Shown: piece after piece, positions 57,860 through 64,000 of the stretch
How the letters are laid out: each line of letters starts with the position of its first letter
How positions within the stretch are numbered: position 1 is the stretch's first letter
NCBI RefSeq assembly: GCF_014199445.1
Contig: NZ_JACIJS010000003.1
Location: 186,001-250,000, forward strand
DNA length: 64,000 bases
From: Rubricella aquisinus
GTDB lineage: Bacteria; Pseudomonadota; Alphaproteobacteria; Rhodobacterales; Rhodobacteraceae
Direction of reading: 5' to 3'
Notes under the pieces: model-generated
Database searches by the model: none
Told to the model about the DNA's origin: nothing
Seen by the model: only the letters and a program-made list of their open reading frames with translations
Position numbers and translations under genes: made by a program

Positions 57860-59184
57860 GAAGGGGCACTCCCCGCCGGGCTGCCAGACAGAAGGGAGGA
57901 CAGTTTAGCAAACGCCGAATCGGCATCGCCTGGATTGGTTCCGCCGATAAACCCATCCAATTGCGCAAACAGGGCCAAGGCCCGGTCCGCCGCCACATCC
58001 GCGCCCGGCAGATGAAGCCCTGCATCCGCCATTGGCGCGATCCGCGCGTGATCTGCAAGGCTCTTGCGCAATTCGCGGATCAGCTCAAGCTCATGCTCCG
58101 TCGCGGCCTCCGGCAGGGCGCGGGACACGGATTTCAAGAGATCAATGGCCGGAAACCGCCCACGCTCCGCAATCTCGCGCGAGAGAACCACATGCCCGTC
58201 CAAAAGGCCGCGCGCCATATCGGCAATGGGATCCTCCATATCCGAGCCGGGTACCAGCACCGTAAACACCGCCGTGATGGCACCTGGACCGATGCCGGGC
58301 CCCGCCCGCTCCGTCACGGAAGCGAGCAGATGCGCGGTCGACGGAGGCCACCCGGCAAGGGCGGTCGGCTCCCCTGCGGACAGCGCTACATCGCGATGCC
58401 CTTCTGCAAATCGGGTGATTGAATCGGCCAACATCAACACATGCTTGCCCTCGTCGCGAAACCGTTCAGCGATCGCCATGGCAGCCCAGAGCGCGCGCCG
58501 TTTTTCAAGCGCGGATCGGTCGGATGTCGCCACCACACAGACCGTTTTTTCACACATCTCCGCAGGGAGGGAACGCAAGGTCGCGCGCAATTCGCGCCCC
58601 CGCTCCCCAATCAGGGCCAGCACCACGACATCAGCCTGCAGACCACTTCCCAGCTGTGCCAAAAGCTGCGTTTTGCCCACGCCAGATCCCGCGAATACAC
58701 CAATTCGCTGCCCGCGAACAAGCGGCAGCGCGGTATCAAACACATTCAATCCGGTGCGCAGCCGCGATCCCAGCGACGCGCGCAGCAGCGGATTTGGGGC
58801 CGCTTGCAACAGGGGCGCTGCGATCCCGCCGCGCGGCAGCGGCTTTCCATCGAGAGGCGCGCCGAATGCATCGACCACCCGGCCGAGCCAAGATGCGTCC
58901 GGGAAGAGCGCATCGCGTTCTGCAAGCATGACCTCCTCCCCCAATTGCCGGTCAGCGGTGGAGCGATAGGGCATGATCAAAGCATAGCGCGGGGTCAGGG
59001 CGATCACTTCACCGCCCGGCGCCTCCGCCTGCCCGAATTGCACCGGCTGACCGATCCGCGCAAACGCGCCAAGGCCCGCGACACGCAGATTGTCGGTGCC
59101 AACCTCGATGATCCGTCCCACGCGCTTGCGCCATGAAATATGGGAGATGTCGCTCGCCAATCGGCCAAGCTGTGCGGCGGTCAT
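57856..59184 (-). CDS. fliI: Flagellum-specific ATPase FliI
   Basis: Hexameric ATPase of the flagellar type III export apparatus, 442 residues. Walker A AGSGVGKT is at residues 165-172, Walker B in HVLMLADSITRFAE near 250, and ALIGERGRELRATL and PGSDMEDPIADMARGLLDGHVVLSR are characteristic of FliI against F1-beta. ATG 59184 follows GAAGGAGGAACGA. It is transcribed against the surrounding flagellar genes, divergent from flgB. No fliH or fliJ gene is next to it within the window. Confidence 0.93.
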   Translation of the reverse strand: MTAAQLGRLASDISHISWRKRVGRIIEVGTDNLRVAGLGAFARIGQPVQFGQAEAPGGEVIALTPRYALIMPYRSTADRQLGEEVMLAERDALFPDASWLGRVVDAFGAPLDGKPLPRGGIAAPLLQAAPNPLLRASLGSRLRTGLNVFDTALPLVRGQRIGVFAGSGVGKTQLLAQLGSGLQADVVVLALIGERGRELRATLRSLPAEMCEKTVCVVATSDRSALEKRRALWAAMAIAERFRDEGKHVLMLADSITRFAEGHRDVALSAGEPTALAGWPPSTAHLLASVTERAGPGIGPGAITAVFTVLVPGSDMEDPIADMARGLLDGHVVLSREIAERGRFPAIDLLKSVSRALPEAATEHELELIRELRKSLADHARIAPMADAGLHLPGADVAADRALALFAQLDGFIGGTNPGDADSAFAKLSSLLSGSPAGSAPS

Positions 59185-59222
59185 TCGTTCCTCCTTCGTT
59201 CTAAACCTTTTATCAACCCTCA

Positions 59223-59234
59223 CTTCTTAAGAAG
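59223..59234. promoter_or_regulatory. Perfect 12-base palindrome in the fliI-flgB gap
   Basis: CTTCTTAAGAAG lies midway in the 82-base space between the divergent fliI and flgB genes, where both promoters must be. It is a candidate operator, though short palindromes of this size are not rare. Confidence 0.35.
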
Positions 59235-59266
59235 GAGTTGAAACCAAACGAGGGAGAAGCCCCGTT

Positions 59267-59665
59267 ATGCCATTTGAACTGGATATTTTCCGCAAAGCCG
59301 GGGCGCTGATGGCGCATGCACAGGCCCGTCAGGCGGTGGTTTCTGAAAACATCGCCCATGCCGATACACCGGGTTATCGTGCACGGGATATTCAAGCGTT
59401 CTCAGATGTTTATCAGGGTTCCAAAGCCGAATTGGATCGCGCGATGACGACCCGGGATGGCCACCGCATGCGGGAGGATCAGGCGGCCGCGCACCGGTTT
59501 GCCGAATATGTGGCCCCCGGTATCGAAAGCCCGGATGGCAACACAGTCACCCTTGAGGATCAGATGATTCGCGGCGTGGAGGCGCAGCGCGCCCATAGCC
59601 GCGCCGTCGCCGTTTACGACAAATCCATGGACATCCTGCGCACCGCGCTGGGCCGTGGGCGATAG
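59267..59665 (+). CDS. flgB: Flagellar basal-body rod protein FlgB
   Basis: Proximal rod subunit, 132 residues. The rod-protein motif HAQARQAVVSENIAHADTPGYRARDI near residues 21-46 and the C-terminal helix VTLEDQMIRGVEAQRAHSRAVAVYDKSMDILRTALGR identify FlgB. Exported by the type III apparatus into the periplasm. First gene of flgB-flgC-fliE-fliQ-flgF-flgG-flgA-flgH-fliL. Confidence 0.9.
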   Translation: MPFELDIFRKAGALMAHAQARQAVVSENIAHADTPGYRARDIQAFSDVYQGSKAELDRAMTTRDGHRMREDQAAAHRFAEYVAPGIESPDGNTVTLEDQMIRGVEAQRAHSRAVAVYDKSMDILRTALGRGR

Positions 59666-59677
59666 GGAGGATGCACC

Positions 59678-60055
59678 ATGAGTGAGTTGGGAAAATCCCT
59701 CGCCGCGTCCATGAGCGGGCTTGCCGCGCAATCCACCCGGCTGCGGCTGACGGCGGAGAACATCGCCAATGCCGACACGCCCGGTTACCGCGCCAAAACG
59801 GTCAGTTTCGAGCAGGGGCGCACGCAGGCCGTGGAACTGGGCCGCACCATCCTGAACCCGTCCACGCTAACGCGCATCCATGATCCAAGCCACCCGATGG
59901 CCGGGCCGGACGGCTATTACAACGGGTCCAATGTCAGCCTGATGGGAGAGATCGCGGACGCGCGTCAGGCGCAACGCAGCTACGAGGCGAACCTGCGCAT
60001 GTTTGAGCAGGCCCGCCAGATGTCATCCTCGCTGATGGATATTTTGAGACGCTAA
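59678..60055 (+). CDS. flgC: Flagellar basal-body rod protein FlgC
   Basis: Rod subunit of 125 residues: SMSGLAAQSTRLRLTAENIANADTPGYRAKTVSFE at the N terminus, and a C-terminal SYEANLRMFEQARQMSSSLMDILRR. The HPMAGPDGYYNGSNVSLMGEIADAR segment before it is typical of FlgC. Twelve bases separate it from flgB; start after AGGGAGGATGCACC. Confidence 0.92.
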   Translation: MSELGKSLAASMSGLAAQSTRLRLTAENIANADTPGYRAKTVSFEQGRTQAVELGRTILNPSTLTRIHDPSHPMAGPDGYYNGSNVSLMGEIADARQAQRSYEANLRMFEQARQMSSSLMDILRR

Positions 60056-60069
60056 GGAGGGATCTAGAG

Positions 60070-60342
60070 ATGGATATCACATCAAGCCTTGCCGCGCGGG
60101 CCTATGGCGCCACCACCGCGCAAAAGCCCGAAACACCCGGCGCGGTCGAACGGACCGCAAAGGATTTCTTCGCCACGGTGAAAGAGGGCGAGGAGACGGC
60201 GATGGCCTCCCTGTCCGGGGGGGCGGACAGTCAGGCCCTGGTCGAGGCGCTGGCGCAGACCGAACTTGCCGTCGAAACCGCCGTCACCGTGCGCGACCGG
60301 GTTGTCGAAGCCTATCAGGAAATTCTGAGGATGCCGGTCTGA
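60070..60342 (+). CDS. fliE: Flagellar hook-basal body complex protein FliE
   Basis: A 90-residue adapter between MS ring and rod. The helical C-terminal half, with ALVEALAQTELAVETAVTVRDRVVEAYQEILRMPV, carries the FliE signature (TVRDRVVEAYQEIxRMxV). The start follows GGAGGGATCTAGAG, and the stop overlaps fliQ by one base. Confidence 0.9.
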   Translation: MDITSSLAARAYGATTAQKPETPGAVERTAKDFFATVKEGEETAMASLSGGADSQALVEALAQTELAVETAVTVRDRVVEAYQEILRMPV

Positions 60343-60608
60343 TGAGCGAAGGCGATGTCATTGACGTGCTGCGGGAGGGTCTTTGGATTTCGCTTCTGCT
60401 GTCGCTTCCGATCCTTGGGGTGACGCTGGTTGTGGGGCTGGTGATCGGCCTCATTCAGGCGCTGACTTCCGTGCAGGAAATGACGCTGACATTCGTGCCC
60501 AAGATGGCCGCCATCGTCGTTGTGTTCTGGGCCACCATGGGCAGCTCGGCGACGCTGATCGTGGGGTTTTTTCAGGATCAGATCGTGCCGCGGATCGCGG
60601 GCGGATAG
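60342..60608 (+). CDS. fliQ: Flagellar export apparatus protein FliQ
   Basis: An 88-residue membrane protein with two helices: WISLLLSLPILGVTLVVGLVIGLIQALTSVQEMTLTFVPK and VVFWATMGSSATLIVGFFQD. The QALTSVQEMTLTFVPK segment is diagnostic. Part of the FliPQR export gate. Coupled to fliE by TGATG. fliP and fliR are not in the window. Confidence 0.93.
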   Translation: MSEGDVIDVLREGLWISLLLSLPILGVTLVVGLVIGLIQALTSVQEMTLTFVPKMAAIVVVFWATMGSSATLIVGFFQDQIVPRIAGG

Positions 60609-60617
60609 GGGGCGAGG

Positions 60618-61340
60618 ATGGATCTTCCGGGATATGTGGCCCTGTCGCGGGTCACCGGGCTTGACCGCGAACTCAGCGTCATTGCCAACAACATCGCGAA
60701 TATGTCCACCGCCGGGTTCCGGCGGGAGGATCTGGTCTCGTCCGAGGCCGCGACGCATCTGCCGCAAGAGGGCACGACAATCGCAATGAGCACCCTGCGC
60801 GCGCGCTATACGGATGAGGCGCAAGGCAGTGTGGAGCGGACGGGCCGCGCGCTTGATCTTGCGATTGACGGGGCGGGGTATTTTCAGGTCGCGCTGGACG
60901 GGGAGCAATTTCTGACCCGCGCGGGCAATTTCAGCCGCACGCTGGATGGGGGCATGGTTTTGCCCAGCGGTGCGGCGCTGCTTGATGCGGGCGGCGCGCC
61001 GGTCCTGATCCCGCCCGATGCTGGAGAGATTGCGATTGCACCCGATGGCACCCTGTCCGCCGATGGCGCGCCGCTGGCCCAGATCGGGGTTTGGCAGGTT
61101 GCTGATGGTGCCGCGCTCACCCGCCGCGATGGCGTGATTTTTACCACGGATGTCGCACCCGAGCCCGCGCTCGGCACCCGGCTTTTGCAAGGGGCGCTCG
61201 AAGGATCGAACGTGTCCCCCGTCACCGAAATGGCCCGCATGATCGAAGTGCAGCGCGCCTATGAACAGGGCCAGTCCTTCCTGAGCAGTGAGGATGAGCG
61301 CATTCGCGCGGCGATCCGCGCGCTTGGTGAAGCCCGCTAG
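60618..61340 (+). CDS. flgF: Flagellar basal-body rod protein FlgF
   Basis: Proximal/distal rod junction protein of 240 residues. LSVIANNIANMSTAGFRRED at residues 19-38 is the rod motif, the centre has LDLAIDGAGYFQVALDGEQFLTRAGNF, and the C terminus ends in a rod-type helix (EMARMIEVQRAYEQGQSFLS). The moderate length and the missing long insertion favour FlgF over FlgG, and a clear FlgG follows. Confidence 0.9.
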   Translation: MDLPGYVALSRVTGLDRELSVIANNIANMSTAGFRREDLVSSEAATHLPQEGTTIAMSTLRARYTDEAQGSVERTGRALDLAIDGAGYFQVALDGEQFLTRAGNFSRTLDGGMVLPSGAALLDAGGAPVLIPPDAGEIAIAPDGTLSADGAPLAQIGVWQVADGAALTRRDGVIFTTDVAPEPALGTRLLQGALEGSNVSPVTEMARMIEVQRAYEQGQSFLSSEDERIRAAIRALGEAR

Positions 61341-61358
61341 ATTTGAGGAGAACCAGAT

Positions 61359-62144
61359 ATGAGAGCACTCAACATCGCCGCCACCGGTATGGACGCGCAA
61401 CAATCCCGGGTCGAGGTGATCTCCAACAACCTCGCCAATATGAGCACCACGGCCTATCAGCCGCGCCGCGCGGAATTCACCGATCTGCACTATCAGCAGG
61501 CCGCGCGCCCCGGCACCATCACCTCCGCCGATGGAACGGAATTGCCGACAGGGGTGCAGCTTGGCCTTGGCGTCAGGCTCGCCTCCGTCACGATGGATCA
61601 GGAGCAGGGATCGCTTCAGCAAACCGGCGGGACATATGACCTCGCACTAGAAGGCAACGGATTTTTCGAGGTGACACTGCCCGATGGGCGCGCGGGATTT
61701 ACCCGCGATGGTGCGCTTAAACGCTCGGGCGAAGGGCAGATCGTGACCTCCGACGGGCTGCCGCTGGCTCCTGATATCGTGATCCCAGCGGATGCCGCAG
61801 ACGTGTCGATCAACGCGGATGGCGAGGTTTATGCCTATTTCCGCGATCAGGTGCAGCCGCAGCTTCTGGGGCAGATCACGCTGGCGACCTTCACCAATCC
61901 GCAAGGTTTGGAGGCGCTGGGCGGTAACCTTTATGTTGAAACGCCTGCCTCTGGTGGTCCAGTAATCGGTGCCCCCGGTCTTGAGGGGCGCGGGTCGATC
62001 CGGCAGGGCTATCTGGAAAGCAGCGCCGTTGATGCGGTGCGCGAGATGACCGACCTAATCGAGGCGCAGCGCGGCTATGAGTTGAATTCCAAGGTGATCA
62101 CGGCGGCCGACCAGATGCTGTCAGCCACGGTGCAGATGCGATGA
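61359..62144 (+). CDS. flgG: Flagellar distal rod protein FlgG
   Basis: A 261-residue distal rod subunit, the family's usual length (about 260). MRALNIAATGMDAQQSRVEVISNNLANMSTTAYQ at the N terminus and the SVTMDQEQGSLQQTGGTYDLALEGNGFFEV segment match FlgG strongly; the end EMTDLIEAQRGYELNSKVITAADQML is the conserved C-terminal helix. The stop overlaps the flgA start by ATGA. Confidence 0.94.
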   Translation: MRALNIAATGMDAQQSRVEVISNNLANMSTTAYQPRRAEFTDLHYQQAARPGTITSADGTELPTGVQLGLGVRLASVTMDQEQGSLQQTGGTYDLALEGNGFFEVTLPDGRAGFTRDGALKRSGEGQIVTSDGLPLAPDIVIPADAADVSINADGEVYAYFRDQVQPQLLGQITLATFTNPQGLEALGGNLYVETPASGGPVIGAPGLEGRGSIRQGYLESSAVDAVREMTDLIEAQRGYELNSKVITAADQMLSATVQMR

Positions 62145-62557
62145 TCCGTGCGCTGATCCTGTCCCTTCTGATCACTGGCCCACAGGCCGCGCTGGCGGAT
62201 GTGCTGTTCGCAACGCGCACGATCCGCGCGGCGGAGGTGATTGATATCGGCGATGTGCAGCGCGGGCAGGGCGACGGCCCCGCGCTGCGGCTCGAGGATG
62301 TGATCGGGATGGAGGCGCAGGTCACCCTCTATGCCGGTCAGCCTGTGCACCCATCCGATGTGGCCGTTCCCGCCGTGATTGAGCGGAACGCGCCGGTCAT
62401 CCTGCGCTTTCGGCAAGGGGCGCTGACCATCATGGCCGAGGGCCGCGCGCTCGCCCGCGCCCGACCGGGAGACATCATTTCGGTGATGAACCTGCAATCG
62501 CGCGCGACGGTGCGTGGCCGTGTGCATCCCGACGGAACTGTAGAGGTGGGATCATGA
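62141..62557 (+). CDS. flgA: Flagellar P-ring assembly chaperone FlgA
   Basis: Periplasmic chaperone of 138 residues, short for FlgA, with a signal peptide (MIRALILSLLITGPQAALA). The SAF domain follows: TIRAAEVIDIGDVQRGQGD, then GMEAQVTLYAGQPVHPSDVAVP and the C-terminal GDIISVMNLQSRATVRGRVHPDGTVEV. Coupled to flgG and to flgH by ATGA overlaps. No flgI gene is present between them. Confidence 0.88.
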   Translation: MIRALILSLLITGPQAALADVLFATRTIRAAEVIDIGDVQRGQGDGPALRLEDVIGMEAQVTLYAGQPVHPSDVAVPAVIERNAPVILRFRQGALTIMAEGRALARARPGDIISVMNLQSRATVRGRVHPDGTVEVGS

Positions 62558-63291
62558 GACTTGTTGCGCTGCTTGGATGTCTTGCGCTGGCGGGCTGCGC
62601 CACATCCCCGATTGGGCAGCCTCCCCCAATGACCAGCATTGGTGGCTCTGTGGCCCCGGTTATTCCTCCCGTTGATCCGGTGCGCATGGCGCTGGCGCAG
62701 GCGCGGAACGTGGAGCTTGACCCCGATTATGCGCGCGGCTCCCTTTGGCGGTCCGGGCCGCAATCGCTGTTTGGCGACCGGCGGGCGCGCAGTTTGGGGG
62801 ATATCATGACCGTCGTGATCGAGATTGACGAGCAGGCCGAATTCTCCAATTCCGCTGACCGTAGCCGCACGGCGGCGGAAGCTGTCGCGATGCCTGACCT
62901 TCTTGGCCTTGAGGCGTCCGCTGATCGGATTCTGCCCCCCGGTGTCGATCTGGCGAATGCGGTTGGCATCAATTCAAGCACCGAGACGGGCGGCAGCGGC
63001 ACAACCCGCCGGAATGAGCGGTTGACCCTGCGCATTGCCGCCACCGTGACAGACGTGCTCCCCAATGGTCATTTGGTCGTGCAGGGCAATCAGGAAGTGC
63101 GGGTGAATTACGAACTCCGCGATCTGCAAATCGCGGGGATCGTCCGGCCCGAAGATATCTCCCGCCGCAATGAGATCACCTATGACAAGATTGCGGGCGC
63201 CCGCATCGCCTATGGCGGGCGGGGCCAGATCACCGATGTGCTTCAACCGCGCTATGGTCAGCAGCTTTTCGAGCGCGTTTTGCCCTTTTAA
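62554..63291 (+). CDS. flgH: Flagellar L-ring protein FlgH
   Basis: Outer-membrane lipoprotein forming the L ring, 245 residues. The lipobox LALAGCA places the lipidated Cys at about residue 14. The mature domain has SLFGDRRARSLGDIMTVVIEIDEQAEFSNS, then GTTRRNERLTLRIAATVTDVLPNGHLVVQGNQEVRVN and VRPEDISRRNEITYDKIAGARIAYGGRG, all typical. Coupled to flgA. Confidence 0.94.
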   Translation: MRLVALLGCLALAGCATSPIGQPPPMTSIGGSVAPVIPPVDPVRMALAQARNVELDPDYARGSLWRSGPQSLFGDRRARSLGDIMTVVIEIDEQAEFSNSADRSRTAAEAVAMPDLLGLEASADRILPPGVDLANAVGINSSTETGGSGTTRRNERLTLRIAATVTDVLPNGHLVVQGNQEVRVNYELRDLQIAGIVRPEDISRRNEITYDKIAGARIAYGGRGQITDVLQPRYGQQLFERVLPF

Positions 63292-63306
63292 CCCCCGGAG
63301 CCTGTC

Positions 63307-63798
63307 ATGAAAAAACTCATTATTCCCGCCGCTTTGGCGTTGATCGGTCTGGGCGGCGGCGTGGGCGCGGGCATCATGCTCAAACCGGCACCCGAACCGG
63401 TGGAGCCCTGCGCTCCTGAGGACGCGGATTGCGCCCCGCCGGAGGAAGAAACCGCATCACAAGAGATAATGATCGACTTTGAATATGTCCGGCTGGACGG
63501 GCAATTCATCGTGCCGATCATGGAAGGGGACCGTGTGCGCGCGATGGTCGTCCTGTCCCTCACGATCGAGGCGGAAGCAGGGCTGGAGAATGATATCACC
63601 GCGATCCAGCCCAAAATTCGCGACGCGTTCCTGCAAGTGCTGTTCAACCACGCGCAATCAGGCGGGTTCAGCGGGCCGTTTACCACGGGTCAGCCGATGC
63701 GCGATCTGCGTGGTGCGCTGAGGGCGCGGGCGCAAGACCTCTTGGGACCAAAGGCAAAAGGCGTGCTGGTGACGGATATCGTCCGTCAGGATTTATAA
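63307..63798 (+). CDS. fliL: Flagellar basal body-associated protein FliL
   Basis: A 163-residue inner-membrane protein with one N-terminal helix (LIIPAALALIGLGGGVGAGI), a short acidic, Cys-containing linker (EPCAPEDADCAPPEEE) and a periplasmic stomatin/FliL domain with FEYVRLDGQFIVPIMEGDRVRAMVVLSLTIE. FliL surrounds stators and supports torque. The two cysteines in the linker are unusual. Its stop overlaps the end of the convergent gene by six bases. Confidence 0.82.
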   Translation: MKKLIIPAALALIGLGGGVGAGIMLKPAPEPVEPCAPEDADCAPPEEETASQEIMIDFEYVRLDGQFIVPIMEGDRVRAMVVLSLTIEAEAGLENDITAIQPKIRDAFLQVLFNHAQSGGFSGPFTTGQPMRDLRGALRARAQDLLGPKAKGVLVTDIVRQDL

Positions 63799-64000
63799 CC
63801 CACGCCGGATCGCCTTACGCTTGGCCTCAAGCAGTTGGGTGGCGTGCTGCCGTTTCAACATCTCTTCAATCATCAAACGACGCGCGAGCGCTGCGCGATG
63901 CGCCTGTCGCGCGGCCTCCAATGCGGTGGCCAATGCGCGGGTCTCGCGATCAAGCTGGCCTGCACGTCGTCGCGCGGCCGTCTCGTATTGCGCAAGGGCC
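63793..64000 (-). CDS. Partial gene: coiled-coil protein, C-terminal part
   Basis: Reads in frame from the window edge for 68 codons to TAA at 63795-63793, ending LEAKRKAIRRGL. The visible part is a continuous helix rich in Ala, Arg, Glu and Gln (ALAQYETAARRRAGQLDRET and onwards), likely coiled coil. Position beside fliL suggests a flagellar protein, perhaps FliJ-like, but the fragment has no specific motif. The gene continues past base 64000. Confidence 0.6.
   Translation of the reverse strand, partial: ALAQYETAARRRAGQLDRETRALATALEAARQAHRAALARRLMIEEMLKRQHATQLLEAKRKAIRRGL

Noticed and set aside
1-64000. tRNA, rRNA, CRISPR arrays, prophage or transposase genes
   Set aside because: I looked for cloverleaf-like CCA ends, regularly spaced repeats and transposase or integrase motifs on both strands and saw none; a dedicated scan (tRNAscan, CRISPR finder) would be decisive.

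Overview
The window is a GC-rich, densely packed chromosomal segment whose gene content points to an alphaproteobacterium of the order Rhodobacterales (roseobacter-like). Evidence: an alphaproteobacterial flagellar set (flaF, flbT, a DUF1217 protein, a FlgJ-type rod-binding protein without a peptidoglycan hydrolase domain), PhaR-controlled polyhydroxybutyrate genes, a ScfR-type regulator, polyamine and Liv-type ABC transporters, and a TTAA-N7-TTAA box of the CtrA type. I see no rRNA, tRNA, CRISPR array, phage or transposase gene. Most operons are tightly coupled (ATGA or TGATG junctions) and several convergent neighbours share a 4-base stop/stop overlap.

Layout. 0-7 kb: MATE exporter, polyprenyl diphosphate synthase (ispB-like), DUF2007 protein, TrmN6-type methyltransferase, YdcH/DUF465 small protein, EamA transporter, glutamine amidotransferase, LysR regulator, and two tandem unrecognised 50-residue proteins. 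7-12.4 kb: polyhydroxybutyrate block (phaB, a secreted hypothetical, phaA, a short PhaC-like synthase/hydrolase, phaR) and an EAL protein. 12.4-23 kb: tag, DUF3047, RecD-like helicase, DUF599, the glcDEF glycolate oxidase operon, fadD and a BASS-family symporter. 23-29 kb: gamma-glutamylputrescine-synthetase-like gene divergent from a four-gene polyamine ABC transporter that is interrupted by a repeat element. 29-32.7 kb: sulfurtransferase, acetyltransferases, aromatic aminotransferase and an ornithine cyclodeaminase family gene.

32.6-44.9 kb is the most interesting part: a solute-symporter/STAC/histidine-kinase fusion, a two-helix membrane protein, a receiver-only response regulator and a ScfR-type regulator lie divergent from a complete Liv-type ABC transporter that runs into acs (acetyl-CoA synthetase). 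The ScfR-type protein carries a segment that looks like a histidine kinase H-box helix pair, and the divergent promoter region holds three TTGC/GCAA inverted repeats. I infer a sense-uptake-activate module for acetate, lactate or another short monocarboxylate.

45-51.8 kb: Lrp-type regulator, arginase and ornithine cyclodeaminase (arginine to ornithine to proline), a CDP-alcohol phosphatidyltransferase and a YnjBCD ABC transporter. 51.8-64 kb: flagellar cluster (flgD, fliK, rod-binding protein, flgN-like, flagellin, flaF, flbT, DUF1217, fliI, flgB, flgC, fliE, fliQ, flgF, flgG, flgA, flgH, fliL) ending in a partial coiled-coil gene cut by the window edge.

All names rest on reading motifs and remembered family features; no database search was run. 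Start sites were chosen by ribosome binding sites, gene overlaps and family length.
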